Positions 1-12,390 are shown, counted from the first letter of the stretch. The stretch: 64,000 nucleotides of DNA from Telopea speciosissima (GCF_018873765.1 NC_057925.1:48267010-48331009), one strand, 5' to 3'. A program made the numbers and translations. Notes: generated from the letters alone by a model not told the origin.

Positions 1-340
1 CAGCAGTCCAGTGTCGCAGAAGTGCTCCAATATAGGGAGAAGTAGTCCCAATAAACTCAGGCCTGATCTGCAATAAAATTTGGAAGCTCTAATTTCCGCA
101 AGAGGGAACCAGCAGCAACCATCGAACAGGAAAATTAGATCATGAATTAGGAAAAAAATGAGGTGAGAAGGGGCAGCAACTAGATCCTAAGATCACCTCT
201 GCAGTGCTGCCCTTAGATAAGGAGAAGAAGCAAGGAGAAGGAAGAGAAAAGAGATCAAGAGAGAGGGGAAAGAGAAGAGAACACGATGGGAGGGTGGGAA
301 AAAAAAAATTTAGGTTAGATCAATCATGGCTGTGATACCA
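1..340 (-). mobile_element. Internal 5' part of a Copia-type LTR element, cut by the window edge
   Basis: Directly left of the LTR at 341-660 lies 328-340, whose reverse complement reads TGGTATCACAGCC. This resembles the initiator-methionine tRNA primer site used by plant LTR elements, so the element reads leftward and continues outside the window. No coding sequence is visible in this stretch. A 'gggcagcaact' motif here also occurs in the leader of the Copia element at about 3320, which suggests a related family. Treated as a fossil. Confidence 0.6.
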
Positions 341-660
341 TGTTGAGAGAATAACTAGTTGATTAATGCTTAAGTGATTAATCCTATCACTTAGCCCTTT
401 ATTTATAGTAATAGAATCAAAGAGTACAACTCCTAATCAAAGTAGGAGTGCTAATAACAGAAATAGAAACAACTAGGAATGCACACTCCTAGTCAAACTA
501 GGAGTGCTCCCCTTGTTTATTCTAATAGAGATCGACAAGGGGAAAAATACAGAAATAAAAGGCAAATTACAGAATAATAAAAACAGAAAATAAAGAGGGA
601 GATAAAGTGGAAAAAAGGACCAGAATAACCCTACGGTATTCTGGCCCATTTATTCTAACA
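341..660 (-). repeat. LTR of the Copia-type element at the left edge
   Basis: The 320-bp segment has TG...CA ends (TGTTGAGAGA at the left, ATTCTAACA at the right), with a primer-binding site abutting its left end. On the minus strand it is therefore a 5' LTR. It contains repeated 'actcctaatcaaagtaggagtg'-like motifs similar to those in the LTRs at 2877 and 15103. The partner LTR is outside the window, so age cannot be estimated. Confidence 0.65.
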
Positions 661-944
661 CATACTATAATTAAATTGACAAGCTTGAAAGTTGTAAAGA
701 TACAGAGTAATATCCAGCAAAACGGGTAAGATTACCCATGACCAATCGTGCATAATTTGGATCTACTATCCATACCTTGTATTTGGAGTTTGGAGAAAGG
801 AGCAGAGGTCGAGAGCAACCGAGAGATCATCTGGTTCACATCACAGATCTGCAATGCAACACAGAGCTTAACTAAAAAGAGTAATTTTAAAAAAAATTAT
901 ACCAACTAAGAAATAAATAGAGCAACAGAGAGATGAATAGACCA
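661..944. other. Stretch with no recognised feature
   Basis: A+T-rich sequence between two LTRs. I see no coding potential and no terminal repeats. Confidence 0.5.
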
Positions 945-1840
945 TTCTAATTTTATTTAGACTTTTATTGTTGAGTTGTAATCGTAATTGGGATTCCTAG
1001 TTTAGTTTGGAATCCTAGTTGGGATTCCTAGTTTGAGTTTAGTTTCTATTTTTGTTTTCAGCTATATACATGTAATTGCTCTGAAGAGCTTCCCACGATT
1101 TGAAGAAATAAAGTTTATTGCTTTTGCAACCAGATTGTCCTAAGAGAGGCTGCAAGGGTGAGATGCCCAGGCTGAGATAGCCAACTTATCCCCCATCTTC
1201 TTCCCTACTCGATCTCCCTCCTTCTTCTTATTTTCTATTTGTTTTAAACCCTGCAACCAATATTCCGAGTGCTGTTTCTGGAGTTTGATTGAAGCTTTTG
1301 AGACCTAAGAGTCCCACAACAACCCTGACTTGATAGCTGGATCGAAGGAAACAAACCAGAGCTTGCGGCTGCATCAACTTTCTATTTTCTGTTGGTGATT
1401 CAAAGACTAATTTCAGCATACCTGCAACTAACAGAGGTGAGATTCTAGGGTTTGATTCTGCCCTGTATAAGCTAGAATCGATCAGCCTTTGAAGACCTCC
1501 TGGAAACAGATTTAGAAGATCTGCAATTTCTCCTTGGAATTGACATCAGCGGGCTAACCCTAGGCCAATCTCTTTTGCTATATCGATTATTATATTCCTG
1601 CAAACATTCCTCTGATCAGCACCATATTTGAAGGGTTATTTCCGCCCTTGGAGAGCTCCCCTCAATCTAGGTATGAGGTATATCTGCTGGCTGGTTTGAA
1701 CCCTAATCTTTAACCTTCTAATTCTGGTTTTATTTCTAATTTGGTGATCTGTTGACCACGATCTCTACTGCTGGGATTGCTTGGATTTTATTGTGGGTAA
1801 TCTTTGGGGTTAGGGTTACTTGTAACCTACCCTTACATTA
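945..1840 (+). repeat. Ty3-type LTR (5' side), left boundary approximate
   Basis: The right end is well supported: the segment ends CTTACATTA and is followed two or three bases later by TGGTATCAGAGC (1843-1854), a methionine-tRNA primer site, then an ATG at 1856 that opens a gag-like frame. The same CATTA/primer-site/ATG arrangement occurs, inverted, in the element at 54097-56623, so the two are probably one family. The left boundary is inferred from where similarity to the inverted piece at 2505-2800 begins. Confidence 0.5.
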
Positions 1841-2504
1841 TTTGGTATCAGAGCTATGGAAGAGAGTTCTAATCAGGCTTCTAAGCAAGCTCCTAATGCT
1901 GTTCTACAAGCTATCCAGCAATTATCTGAGAGGATGGATTCCATGGATAGGGAGCTCAAAGAATTAAGAGTGATGACAACTCATACTGGGGGACAGCAGC
2001 CTACAGTGAATAATGTTCCTTGACCACCTGTCCACCTCTACACCAAGCACATAGAGCTATAATAACAGCCACTGGTGATGGCCTTGAAGATGATGAAGAC
2101 TATGATGGCAAGCAATATTACTGTGATGATAAGCATAAGGTAAAGCTGGATCTCAAAGAATATAATGGGAAACATGATCTCATTGCTTTCCATGATTGGT
2201 TGAGTGCCCTAGATGACTACTTCAAGTGGTTTCGACTATTTGAGGATCGAAAGATGCAGCTGTTGAGTACTAAACTAACTGAAGGGGCCAGAGATTGGTG
2301 GCGCACACATGAGGGCAGATTAACTCACCGTCACATGGAACCAACTACTTGGGAAGCTATGAAAGATATTCTCACAGAGAAGTACCTACCTCCTTACCGG
2401 AGACGACTTCATGATCAGCTCAACACTATTCGACAAAGTACTTTGACTGTTGAAGAATATATTGATAAGTTTAATGACTTGTTATCACGTACTGGAGTTG
2501 ATGA
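1841..2504 (+). mobile_element. Fossil gag region of a Ty3-type element
   Basis: Reading from the ATG at 1856 shows a charged helical gag N-terminus (begins MEESSNQASKQ, with QQLSERMDSMDREL). About 2150-2490 encodes a stretch typical of plant Ty3 retrotransposon gag (YNGKHDLIAFHDWLSALDDY, GARDWWRTHEG, TWEAMKDILTEKYLPPYRRR). No protease, reverse transcriptase or integrase follows: sequence passes straight into an inverted LTR piece. The element is broken and incomplete. Treated as a fossil. Confidence 0.65.
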
Positions 2505-2800
2505 AGAAGAAGGGAGATCGAGTATGGAAGAAGATGGGGGATAGGTTGGCTTTCTCAGCCTGGGCATCTCACCCTCACAGCATCTCTCAGGACAATCTGG
2601 TTGCAAAAACAATAAGCTTTATTTCTTCAAATCGTGGGTAGCTCTTCAGAGCAATTACATATATATAGCTGAAAAAAATAAATAAAAGCTAAACTCTAAC
2701 TAGGATTCTCAACTAAGATTCCAAACTAAACTAGGAATCCCAATTAGGATTACAACTCAGCAATAAAAGTCCAAATAAAATAAAGACCTAAACTAAGCCC
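2505..2800 (-). repeat. Inverted copy of the first part of the 945-1840 LTR
   Basis: The reverse complement matches about 945-1215, including the 'ttgcaaccagattgtcc', 'aataaagttt' and 'ggcatctcaccct'-type stretches. The two pieces lie in opposite orientation around the gag fragment. This is not the normal direct-LTR layout and points to rearrangement or to insertion of one element into another. Confidence 0.65.
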
Positions 2801-2876
2801 ACAATTTTATGTTGGTGTAGGGGGGATCCCTACACCTGCAGCTGTATTTCTTTTTGGACAATTGGACAGCCGAGAT
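2801..2876. other. Flank of the Copia insertion
   Basis: Short stretch ending CCGAGAT before the Copia LTR. It does not match the right flank (ACATC), so no target duplication is visible. Confidence 0.4.
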
Positions 2877-3191
2877 TGTTGAGATAGGCTAAATTACCCG
2901 ATAGGGGTAATTTAGTCCTTTGGTTTTATTGTTTTTATCTTTTATATTTATTTCCTTTTCTATAATTTTTCCCCTTGACCGATCTCTATTTGGGATTCCT
3001 AGTTGTAATGGGAATTCCTAATAGGAATAGGCAAGGGGGGCATTCCTATTTTGAGTCATTCCTACTTTGATTAGGAATAAGTTGTATTCCAACTTTGAGT
3101 AGGAATAAGTTGTAATTCTGGATTATTATAAATAAAGGGGCTCGGTGATCAATTAAGACACTCAAGCATTCAGTTCTAAGGGCTGCTAACA
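2877..3191 (+). repeat. 5' LTR of the Copia element
   Basis: Begins TGTTGAGATAGGC and ends GCTGCTAACA, directly followed by the tRNA-Met primer site. It contains 'ATTATAAATAAAGG' shortly before the 3' end, a likely TATA/polyadenylation region. It also has several 'attcctactttga/taggaat' short repeats, and a perfect palindrome-like stretch 'ttacccgataggggtaa' near the start. Confidence 0.95.
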
Positions 3192-5958
3192 TGGTATCAG
3201 AGCCTATTCTGATCTAAAGAGCAGCTTTCTCAGTTTTTTGTTTTTGTTTTCACTTTCCCCTCTCCACGGCTTCTGGTTTTCTCTTCTCCACCACTCTCGG
3301 CTCCTCTCTCTCACTCAGGGCAGCAACTATGAGGTAATCTGATGAAGATTTAGATGCTGCCCTCAATCTTACCTCATTGAAGACTGAAGACTATTGGTAT
3401 GACCTAATTCTGCCGGCAGATCTCCTCCATTCTTGAAGATCGAGTTCTTCCTACTTGAAGATTGATCTGTCCTTTTTTTGGAGATTATTTTCTGCTATTA
3501 TTAGGGCATACCTTCCCTATTTGAAGACTGCAGAATTGGATCAAGTACAGTTCAGATCCAGATCTGCGATTTCTCCAAACACAGTTTTTTTCTAAGTTTT
3601 TATCAAATTAGGGTTTCTTATTAGCTCATCAGAAAGAGCTAATTTTTGGAAGACTTCTTCCCCACTGCTAGAGGATCACTCGACCTTTTTTTCAGCCTAT
3701 TCTGACGGCTGAAAGTACTGCAACTTCAAAACCCATCCTCCACACTTGAGTCAATTTTGAAGATCTGATTTTTTTCAAATTGGTGGATCGATGGGTGACT
3801 CAGAGATGACTACTGCTACTTCTGGAGGAGATAATCAGACTAGGAATGACTTTCTTCCCTATGCTGCTGCCATTAAGCTTGATGGTACAAATTATTTAAT
3901 TTGGGCCAGATCATTATCCTTGACCATGGCTGGTAGGGGACTCACTGGCCATCTCACTGGCACCACCAAACAGCCTACTGAAGAAGTTGCTGCCCGTACT
4001 AAATGAGCTGCCAACAATGCTATGGTGATGTCCTTTGTTTTGAATTCTATGACCACTGACCTCTCCAGTCAATATCTGCTCCTTGACACTGCTACTCAGA
4101 TATGGACTGCTGTCAAGGGAACTTATGGTCGCTCGTAGTGGTGCTCAAGTTTATGAAATCGTGAAGACACTCCAAAATACTACTCAAGGAGCCCCCCATG
4201 TCTCGTCACTAAATACTATGCTGCCCTCAAGTGTTTATGGCAGCAATTGGATCACTATGCTCGGTTTCAACCTACTACTACTACTGACATTACTGCCTAT
4301 CACTCTTATGTTGATCAGTTTCGGGTCTATGATTTCCTGGTTGGCTTTGATGATGTTTATGATCCTATTCGGGTGCAAGTTCTTGGTCGGGTTCCTTTCC
4401 CCACTTTAGAGGAGACCTTTTCTTATGTTCACAGTGAAGAGACCCGAAGGGCTGCCATGATGATCACTCCCAAAGTTGAGAGATCAGCCTTACGACACTC
4501 TGGCTCCACCCGGATACTTCTTCCGACAGTGTTGCTGCTATCGCACGCTAAAGAGCCTGTGAAGTGTGATCATTGTCACAAACCATATCACACTAAGGCT
4601 CAGTGTTGGAAATTACATGGGAAGCCTGCTGATTTTGAGGCCAAACGTGGTCGTGCTAAGCCTTAAAACAAAGCCAATCACACTGAAAGTGTAGCTCCAA
4701 CTCCCACTTCTGACATTGGTTTCTCCCAGGAAGAACTCCAGGCTCTCCGACGTCTATTGAACACATCCGCCGCCTCTACTACATCTGCTGCAATTCAAGT
4801 TCCTTCTTTGCTCGACAGTATTTCTTTTCTTGGTCATTGTGCATCAGTAGTCTCCACTCCTTGGATCATAGACTCCGGTGCTGCGATCACATGACAGTTC
4901 TTCCAGCCTCTTTAATACATATTCTCTTGCTTCTGGTAAAGATAAAGTAAAAATTGCTGATGGGACCCTCTCATCCATCTCAGGGAAAGGATCCGTTGGT
5001 TGTTCTCCTTCTCTTACACCGTCATCTGTGTTGCATATTCCCAAGTTTACCACTAATCTTCTTTCCATTAGCAGTATCACCAAATCTCTTAATTGTAAAG
5101 TAACATTTTTTCCCACTCATTGTGTTTTTCAGGAACTGGACTCGGGGAAGACGATTGGATCGGGTAAAGTACATGGCCGATTGTACCTGCTTGATGGAGA
5201 CCTTGCATCTACCCAGGCTTTACCTTCTAGGCTCTGTTACCCGGCATCTTTCTCTTCTGAATTACACAAATGGCACTCTAGACTAGGTCATCCCACTTTA
5301 GGTACTTTATCCACTTTATTTCCAGCATTAGTTAAAGATTATAATAAGGAAGATTTCTTTTGTGAGCCTTGTGTCTTAGCTAAACAGACACGTTCAAATT
5401 ATCCCATTTCTAATAAAAGATCTTCTTCCTTATTTCATGTTGTTTATACTGATGTGTGGGGTCCTAGTAGAAAAGTTTCTCTTTCTGGTCATTGGTGGTA
5501 TGTAACTTTTATTGACTGCTAGTCTAGGTTTACTTGGGTCTACCTTATGCACACAAAAAATGAAGTGTTTTCATGTTTTCAGCATTTTTACCAACTAGTT
5601 AAGACCCAATTTAATGCCACTCTTCAAATTTTGAGGAGTGACAATGGGACAGAGTATATGGAAGGTCAGTTCCAAAAATACCTTGCTGCCCATGGAATTC
5701 TCCATCAGACCAGCTATGTTGATACTCCAGCCCAAAATGGGGTGGCTAAGAGGAAAAACCGCCACCTCTTGGAGGTGGCTAGAGCTCTTATGTTTGCTCG
5801 CAATGTCCCTTCCCTTTATTGGGGGGATGCTGTCCTTACTGCAGCCTATTTGATTAATAGGCTGCCCAGTCGGGTTCTTAATTCCAGACCCCCTGTTGAG
5901 CTATTACTTGGCTCTTCTTCCTTTATCGTTCCCCCTACGGTCTTTGGCTGCGTTTGTT
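3192..5958 (+). mobile_element. Copia leader, gag, protease and integrase core (fossil)
   Basis: Gag begins near 3791 (MGDSEMTTATSGGDNQTRND, then DGTNYLIWARSLSLTMAGRG). A zinc knuckle of the form C-x2-C-x4-H-x4-C lies near 4567-4610 (CDHCHKPYHTKAQC). The protease active-site region reads IIDSGA near 4865. A pre-integrase HxxH/CxxC zinc-binding region (HKWHSRLGH ... CEPC) lies near 5265-5375. The integrase core reads YTDVWGPS near 5445, SDNGTEY near 5640 and QNGVAKRKNRHLLEVARAL near 5735, consistent with a DD35E core. The region is broken. Neighbouring pol sequence resumes at 12915, after the hAT insertion. Confidence 0.9.
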
Positions 5959-5966
5959 ATGCCAGG
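5959..5966. repeat. Left 8-bp target duplication of the hAT element
   Basis: ATGCCAGG is present here and again at 12907-12914, directly outside the two hAT ends. An 8-bp duplication is the hAT hallmark. Confidence 0.93.
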
Positions 5967-6631
5967 CATAGTTGTCACGGCGTCACGGCGATCCAAGTTG
6001 GTGGAAGGGTGTCACGTCGATATATCGACATGTCGCCCGCCATGGCGTTGCCTTGGCGAGCATGTCGACCATGTTTAATTTTTTATTTTCTCTATTTTTA
6101 ATGTCATTGAGTATGCTTTAATATATGTCCTATAACATCAAAAATCAACATGAAAGTGTACTACACTACTACTAATATACTATGCCACTATGGTTTAATT
6201 CATGAAAGTGTAACTAATACCCATTAGTGTATATGAAAGTATGAAAAATTGAAAATATAGATAACCTATCAAATAATTGAAAGCAATAGTAAAAATCAAA
6301 TGATAGGCTAACTGTTTCATCAAGCTTGATAGCAATAGTCTTTCTTCAGTGTGTGTGATTTGGAGTAAAGCAACCTGAACAAAGTAATAGGTATATATTA
6401 ATATATATGAATTTGATGAAAGAGGAGAGGAAATTATGTATTTAAAAGCCAAAAAATAATTTAAGATAGATAACTAATATAGTAATCAAAGATCAAATTA
6501 TTAAAGTCAAGTAATCAACCAAATATAGATAACTTTAAGTCCTTAACTAATCTTCAAAGATCAAAGTTTAAAGTTCAAACTTCAAAGTTTAAACAATCCA
6601 TAATCATAATATCCAAAAGGACCAAAACTAA

Positions 6632-9600
6632 TTAATTATCATATTCATCTAAAAGATCTGCATTTGGCAGATTTTCTTGTCGTGGCTCTTCGACACCAAC
6701 ATAGTCATCTACGACATTCTCGTCGTCATTCACATCATCTTCCTCTTCTTCCTCATCTTCATCTAGCTCAGAGTCATCCTGAACATCAGCCATCCTTGAG
6801 CTACCTCTCCCTCTAGCATGTCCACAGCGTGAATATGTCACATCGGCTCTAGAGGTTGATGCTTGAGTTCTCCTTGGTCGGATGGGGGCTTCAATCGATG
6901 CCCCCATTGCTCTACCAACATCATCCCACGTGAGATCATCATTGGGATGGACTAAATCTTCCTCTGACTGGGTAACCATCCACTCACTAGACCAATCCAG
7001 CTCATCAAGAATAGTGGATCATATGTTTTGTTTTTGCCTTCCAACTCACGTCTCTGTTGAAACCTTTCATGGAGGCGGCTATTGTATTGAACATAGACTA
7101 GATCATTCAAACGAGAATGTTCCAGTCTATTCCTCTTTTTGGTATGAATCTGAATTCATAAACAAGAGAGAACAAAAAAGTCATTTTTCAATAAAAAGAC
7201 ATAACAAAAGTGGAAAAAAAAAAGTCTAAAAAATAAATTAAAAGTAAATGTAATCATGTAAGTTAATACTTAATACTTACAAACTCAAATGTGCTCCAGT
7301 TGCGCTCGCAACTAGAAGAAGAGCAACAAAGGCCTAGTATGCGTCGTGCAAGCTTTGAAAGCTCAAAAGCACGACCTCCATTTGTACTCCACCAAGTAAC
7401 TATAAAAATATAATAAAAAAACTGAATTAATAGTAATACATCATAGACATAGTAGCATACAACGTAGGTACAAACTAAAAATACTAAGTTACTTACTAGG
7501 ATTTATGGTTGTCCGTTGTCTAATCGCCATATCCCTCCCGAAACAACCCTTTGAATATCTATAATCATCAATTTGCAAAGTTATCTTGTCTTGTATAGCA
7601 GGGTCAACTACCAATCTGGTCATGACATCAACCAATGAGATGTGTAGATTGGCAATCAGTTCGCCATTTTCATTTTCCTTGAACATGAAAAATTTTCCGG
7701 GATTAAGAAATAGTGCGGCTCCATACAATGGACGCTCCATCTGACACTCCCAACGCCTGTTGATGAGCACATTTATGTGTGAAATCTTAGGGTATAAAAC
7801 ATACATTTTACCACATTGGACAGAGTTACTCGGTGCTTTCTTATGCTTTTCAGGTTTTAGGTGAATTCTTGTGAAAATGGAGGAGATGATGCTAAGGAAA
7901 TGTTTTTAAGCTGTTTAGAGGTGTTAATGGCTTGGATGCGTAGCCCATCGAGTCAGCTTCGCAACGGTTCAAACGGCACTTGATTCCAAGTTGAAACAAA
8001 GAAGTTACGGCCGTTTCCATAACGAAGCGCGAAACTGGTCTGTAGGGGTTTATTTATAATTATTGACAGTCGGACAGGGACAAAATGAAGCAAAAGTTCA
8101 GATGCCAGGGGTCTTAACGCAATAACCAGAAGTTATATTTCTTGTACCGAAAAGATTCCATTTGGAGGGCTCTGGACAGTCCAACTTCAACTTGAGATAT
8201 CTTGGGCTCCCGAACTCCAAATTGGACGAAATTTGGGTCTATTTTGGGTGATTTTTCACAAGGAACACAATGGTGAGGCCTATATAAGCACCCCATGCTC
8301 CACGTTTTCTGAAGGACAGAATGGTTATTTTATTTATTCTTGAAGGAATCCTAGTCATCACCCTTACTCTCTCTCTCCTCTAACTTCTCAAGGGCACTTC
8401 TGGAATTCTACTTGGGATAGATTTATTTTGAAAGATATTCTCTCACCTATGGAAAGTTGAAAAATCAAAGATGCTTTGATTTTATTGCTTGGAGAAGATA
8501 TCTACAAAGAAAAGGAAGCACTTGTTAGAATTGGAAGTTTACTTTTCTAGAAATAGAAAGTCTATGTAAACAATCTTCTCTTCTTCTTCTTTCTATTTTT
8601 TTTCTTTTTTCTTAGGATTCAAGGCATTGTAAAAGAGGAAGGAGAAGAGAATATTCTCTTTTCTTAGGGAATATTTCTCCTACACTTCCCTCTTCTCTCT
8701 TCTCCTCTTTTCCCCTTATAAATACCCCTTGCCCTCTAGGTTATAAGAAGTTAGTTTTTTAGTTCAGTTTTTAGTTAGTTTCTAGTTCAATTTTAATTCA
8801 GTTTTTTAGTGTAATTTTTATTTCATTCACTTAGTGAAATTTTCTTTTCTTTTCCTATTTTTGGCTTAAGTTCTTAGTTTTGATTTCAAGTTCTTAGTTT
8901 TGATTTCATAAGTCTAGTTTAATGGTTGTAATAGTTTTAGTTTAAAGCTTCCTAGTCTAAGTTCCTATGTTGATGACAAGACATGGAGATTTAGAAGAGG
9001 AAGCCATGGTGAGTTTATTCAAGTATTCAAGCACATCAAGGTATCTCATTCTCTAAACCCTTAATCTCATTCTCCCTTTCCTCTATCTCTTTCTATCTTC
9101 TTCTTCTTCTCCCTCTATTTCTTTTATTTTTTTTATATGGTTGTGGTATGTGGATGCACTTTTATTCCCTTATTTCTTTTTATGTGATTATGAAGTGTGG
9201 CTACGTTTTTGTTATTCCTTTCAATTCGCTTTAGTTTGATAGGTTAGATGCTCATGTGTTAGGACGCCAATTTAATCCCTTAATTTTGTTAGATGCTTAT
9301 GAGTTAGGATGCATTAATTTTCATTAGTTTAATTAGTTTAATTTAACACTTTAATTTGATCTACTTTGCATTACTTTTAAGTTAATTAAATAGAGTGGCG
9401 TATATCTCCTCGTGTTCGACCCGTAGCTACGATTGACCCGTACGCTTGCGGTATTATTTTAACTCAAACACCTGTCAATGATACTTATAATTTTCTTCCA
9501 CAGCCGTTCTTTATGTGCTAAATGTTCACGTATTTTCTTTTTTGCCTCTTCCATAGCAACATAAACTTCAGGCATTGCAAGCCTCTCATCACCATCAACA

Positions 9601-11087
9601 ATCCTCAAAACAACAATAAGTGGCTTCGATGCTCTAATAAAATCCTCCACAGTGTTCCAAAATGGTACAGCAAACACCGTTTCTTCCACTTTCTTTCCAG
9701 CCTCTGTCTTTGACAAATTAGAACCCTTCCACTCATCAGAAATAAACAAATGCTTCAATGCATCCTTATGCCTAACTAAGCTCTGACATGTCAAACAAGC
9801 AGTTGCAAATCTAGTAACTGCAGCTCTCACAAGATCTTTTTATCCAGTTCTTTTCCTCATTGCATCAAGAAGACGTGTGTGCCTGTAGATGAAGGTGGTT
9901 ATTTTTTTTGCCTTACCTATCACATTCTTAAAGTCTCTCAGACCACCTATATCCTCCAACATCAGGTCTAAACAATGGGCTGCACAAGGAGTCCAGTATA
10001 GCTTTCTTCTCTTTTCCATAAGCATTTTACCAGCCAACTTATAGTTTGAAGCATTGTCAGTCACAACTTGAATGACATAATCCTCACCAATCTCATCAAT
10101 TTTGCTATCAAGCAATTCAAATAGCATTTGTGCACTTTGAACCATACCAGATGCATCAACAGATCCCATGAAATAAGTCCCCTCTGGACAGTTAACGAGA
10201 AAATTAATTAAGTGCCTTCCCCGTTTATCCGTCCATCCATCAGACATAAGAGTGCACCCATACTGCTTCCAATACTCTTCATATTTTTTCTTCATCTCTG
10301 CAGTTTCATTCACAGCATTTCTTAACAATGGCACTCTCACTTGATGATATGAAGGTGGAATAGATCCAAAACCATAATGTGCAATAGACTCGCACATCAC
10401 CTCAAAGGTCCTTGCCTTAATAGCATTGAATGGGATACCTTGCTGATACAACCACTTAGCAATGTGATAATCAACTCTAGCTTTTTGTTCTGGTGTCCTA
10501 AAACGGTTCTCTATAGCAGTCTGAGTAGAACTACTATTATGCCTCTCATTGATTACTTGCTCAGGAGTCCGTCTAACATGAGCATCCATGGGACCCCTTA
10601 CTTGAGGCTGAGTAACCTTTCTTTTCTTAGCAATTGTCCCAGAGCTAGGAGCCACCCTAGCAACTGTAGGAGTCTAGGATTGTCCTTCTAGTGTATCTTC
10701 TGATTGTATTTGCCCTCCAACTTCTACAGCATCATCATCACCATCATCATCATCCAATACTTCTGTAATTTGTTTCTTCTTTTTTTTATTTAGAGCTTCC
10801 CTCATCACTTGAGAAATAGAATCATTCGTCTTGGTACACTTAATAACGTCTCCATATCCACCCACCAAATGTTGCTTCAATCTTTTAATTCCACAACTCA
10901 TTTCTTTGCCACAAAGGGTGCATTTAACAACATTCTTGTTTGTTAGATCTGGCCAATACCCATACTTCCACCCAGGGTCATTTGATTTGGCCTTTCTTGC
11001 TGGGTCTTTGCTTGGATCATATCCTGGAGTAGCTCCAGTACTTACAATATTTTCACCCCTACTACTAATTGGTGTAGAACCATCCAT
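6632..11087 (-). pseudogene. hAT transposase pseudogene (BED finger, DUF659, hAT-C)
   Basis: The likely start is the ATG at 11087 (MDGSTPISSRGENIV). A BED-type zinc finger follows (GWKYGYWPDL, VVKCTLCGKEM, LKQHLVGG, IKCTK), then an acidic run. DUF659/hAT catalytic sequence lies near 9900-10400: LMSDGWTDKRGRH with the first catalytic Asp, VVTDNASNYK with the second, and WTPCAAHCLDLML with the CxxH motif. The middle part (RRWECQMERPLYGAALFLNP) resumes at 7755 after the nested LTR. The C-terminal dimerisation domain (WWSTNGGRAFELSKLARRIL, SSSSCERNWSTFE, IHTKKRNRLEHSRLNDLVYV) is spread over exons near 7270-7400 and 7000-7160, with usable GT/AG borders. Two in-frame stops (near 10674 and 9840), one apparent frameshift near 7015 and the 1.7-kb LTR insertion disable it. 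The acidic C-terminus ends near 6632. Confidence 0.9.
7761..9470. mobile_element. Solo LTR (Ty3-type likely) inside the hAT transposase gene
   Basis: The 1710-bp segment has TG...CA ends (TGATGAGCACATTTATG ... AACTCAAACA) and a perfect 5-bp target duplication CCTGT at 7756-7760 and 9471-9475. Removing it restores continuous hAT sequence on both sides. There is no primer site, purine tract or coding sequence inside, so it is a solo LTR left by LTR-LTR recombination. TATA-like stretches occur at about 8280 and 8716. The right end, with 'gacccgtacgcttgcgg', resembles LTR ends of plant Ty3 elements (recall, not searched). Strand is uncertain. It is the youngest of the three nested layers. Confidence 0.85.
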
Positions 11088-11379
11088 TAGTTGAGTGAAA
11101 GACACTAGTAGACTACAAAGGTAACAAAACAAAAAAAAAAAACAATTAAACTGATTTTTAGCATATTAACATTAAGCTGAACTAGGATGGAAAACAGTCA
11201 ACACAAAATCCAAGTACTGGTTTTTAGCAGATTAACATTAATGGATGGAGGGGGAAAAAAAAACTGAAATTATGGAGTTGAATATGTGCTTGCTGCTGTT
11301 GTGTGTGTGACACTGTGAGTCTGTGACTGAGACTGTGAGTGAAATCAGTGAATAGTGATGGACTACTGGCTGTAATAAC

Positions 11380-12140
11380 TATTAAATCCCTCCCCCCCCT
11401 TGTCTCTCGACTCTCTCCCTGTCTCTGTGTGTGTAAGTGTAACTGTGTATGTGTGGGCCTGTGGCTGTGGGCCTGTGGCTGTGTGCAAGGTAAGAAGAAG
11501 AAAAAATAAAAAACAAACACCTTCTCTGTGACTGTGCAACCCTGCAACTGCAAGGCAAGAAAAAGGAAAAAAAAAAAAAAAAACAAAAAACAGAGATAGT
11601 TCGGCTGTAATAAATCCCTCCCCCCTTCTGTCTCTCGACTCTCTCCCTGTCTCTGTGTGTGACACTGTGTGTATGTGTGCACTGTGCAGGGCAAGAAGAA
11701 GAAAAAAAAAAATGCAAGGCAAGAAGTCCCAAGGTCTGCGACTGTAAGCAAGCTAGTTGCAAGGCAAGAAGAAGAAAAAAGAAGAAAAAAAAAAAACCGA
11801 GAGGACTATGGTTACAGCACTGACTGGAATAAATCCCTCCCCCCTCTCTCTCGACTATGTCCCTGTCTCTGTGACTCTCTGTGACTGTACAAGCAAAGAA
11901 GAAAAAAGAAAAAAGAAAAAAACCGAGAGGGCTATGGTTACAGCACTGACTGGAATGAATCCCTCCCCCCTCTGTCTCTCGACTATGTCCCTGTCTCCGT
12001 GACTGTACAAGCAAAGAAGAAAAAAGAAAAGAAAATAAAAACCGAGAGGAGTCGAGGACTACTAACTGAAATAAATCCCCCCCCTGTCTCTCGACTCTCT
12101 CCCTGTCACTGTGTGTGTAAATGTGGCTGTGCAAGGCAAG
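11380..12140. repeat. Degenerate tandem repeat in the hAT 5' region
   Basis: At least five units share 'ctctcgactctctccctgtctctgtg' followed by 'gcaaggcaagaagaagaaaa' and an A-rich tract (near 11398, 11630, 11845, 11975 and 12085). Unit lengths vary from about 110 to 220 bp. The stretch lies upstream of the transposase start, on the minus strand. Long open frames across it are low-complexity artefacts. Confidence 0.75.
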
Positions 12141-12390
12141 AGAAAAAATAAAAATAAAAACGATACTACTGGCTGTAATCACTACCGGAGGCTGGGAGGA
12201 GAAGAACTGAAGAAGAAGAAGTTAAGAAGAAGAAGAAGAGGTCTGCCTGGGAGGAGGAAGCAAGGCAAGAGAAAAAATTACAAAAAAAAAACGATACTAC
12301 TGGCTGTAATCACTACCGGAGGCTGGGAGGAGAAGAACTGAAGAAGAAGAAGTTAAGAAGAAGAAGACGAGGTCTGCCTGGGAGGAGGAA
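12131..12390. repeat. Two-copy 130-bp tandem duplication in the hAT
   Basis: 12131-12260 and 12261-12390 are near-identical. Both start 'caaggcaagagaaaaaat', contain 'ctggctgtaatcactaccgg', and end 'gtctgcctgggaggaggaag'. A few differences fall in the A-rich part. It adjoins the looser repeat array to its left. Confidence 0.85.

Noticed and set aside
6632-6979. Acidic 115-residue minus-strand frame as an independent host gene
   Set aside because: It is the C-terminal end of the hAT transposase, lying inside the element and following its dimerisation domain.
11224-12182. Long minus-strand frames rich in Phe, Ser, Arg-Glu in the hAT leader
   Set aside because: They come from overlapping low-complexity and tandem-repeat DNA in two frames; no protein family motif, and the real transposase starts at 11087.
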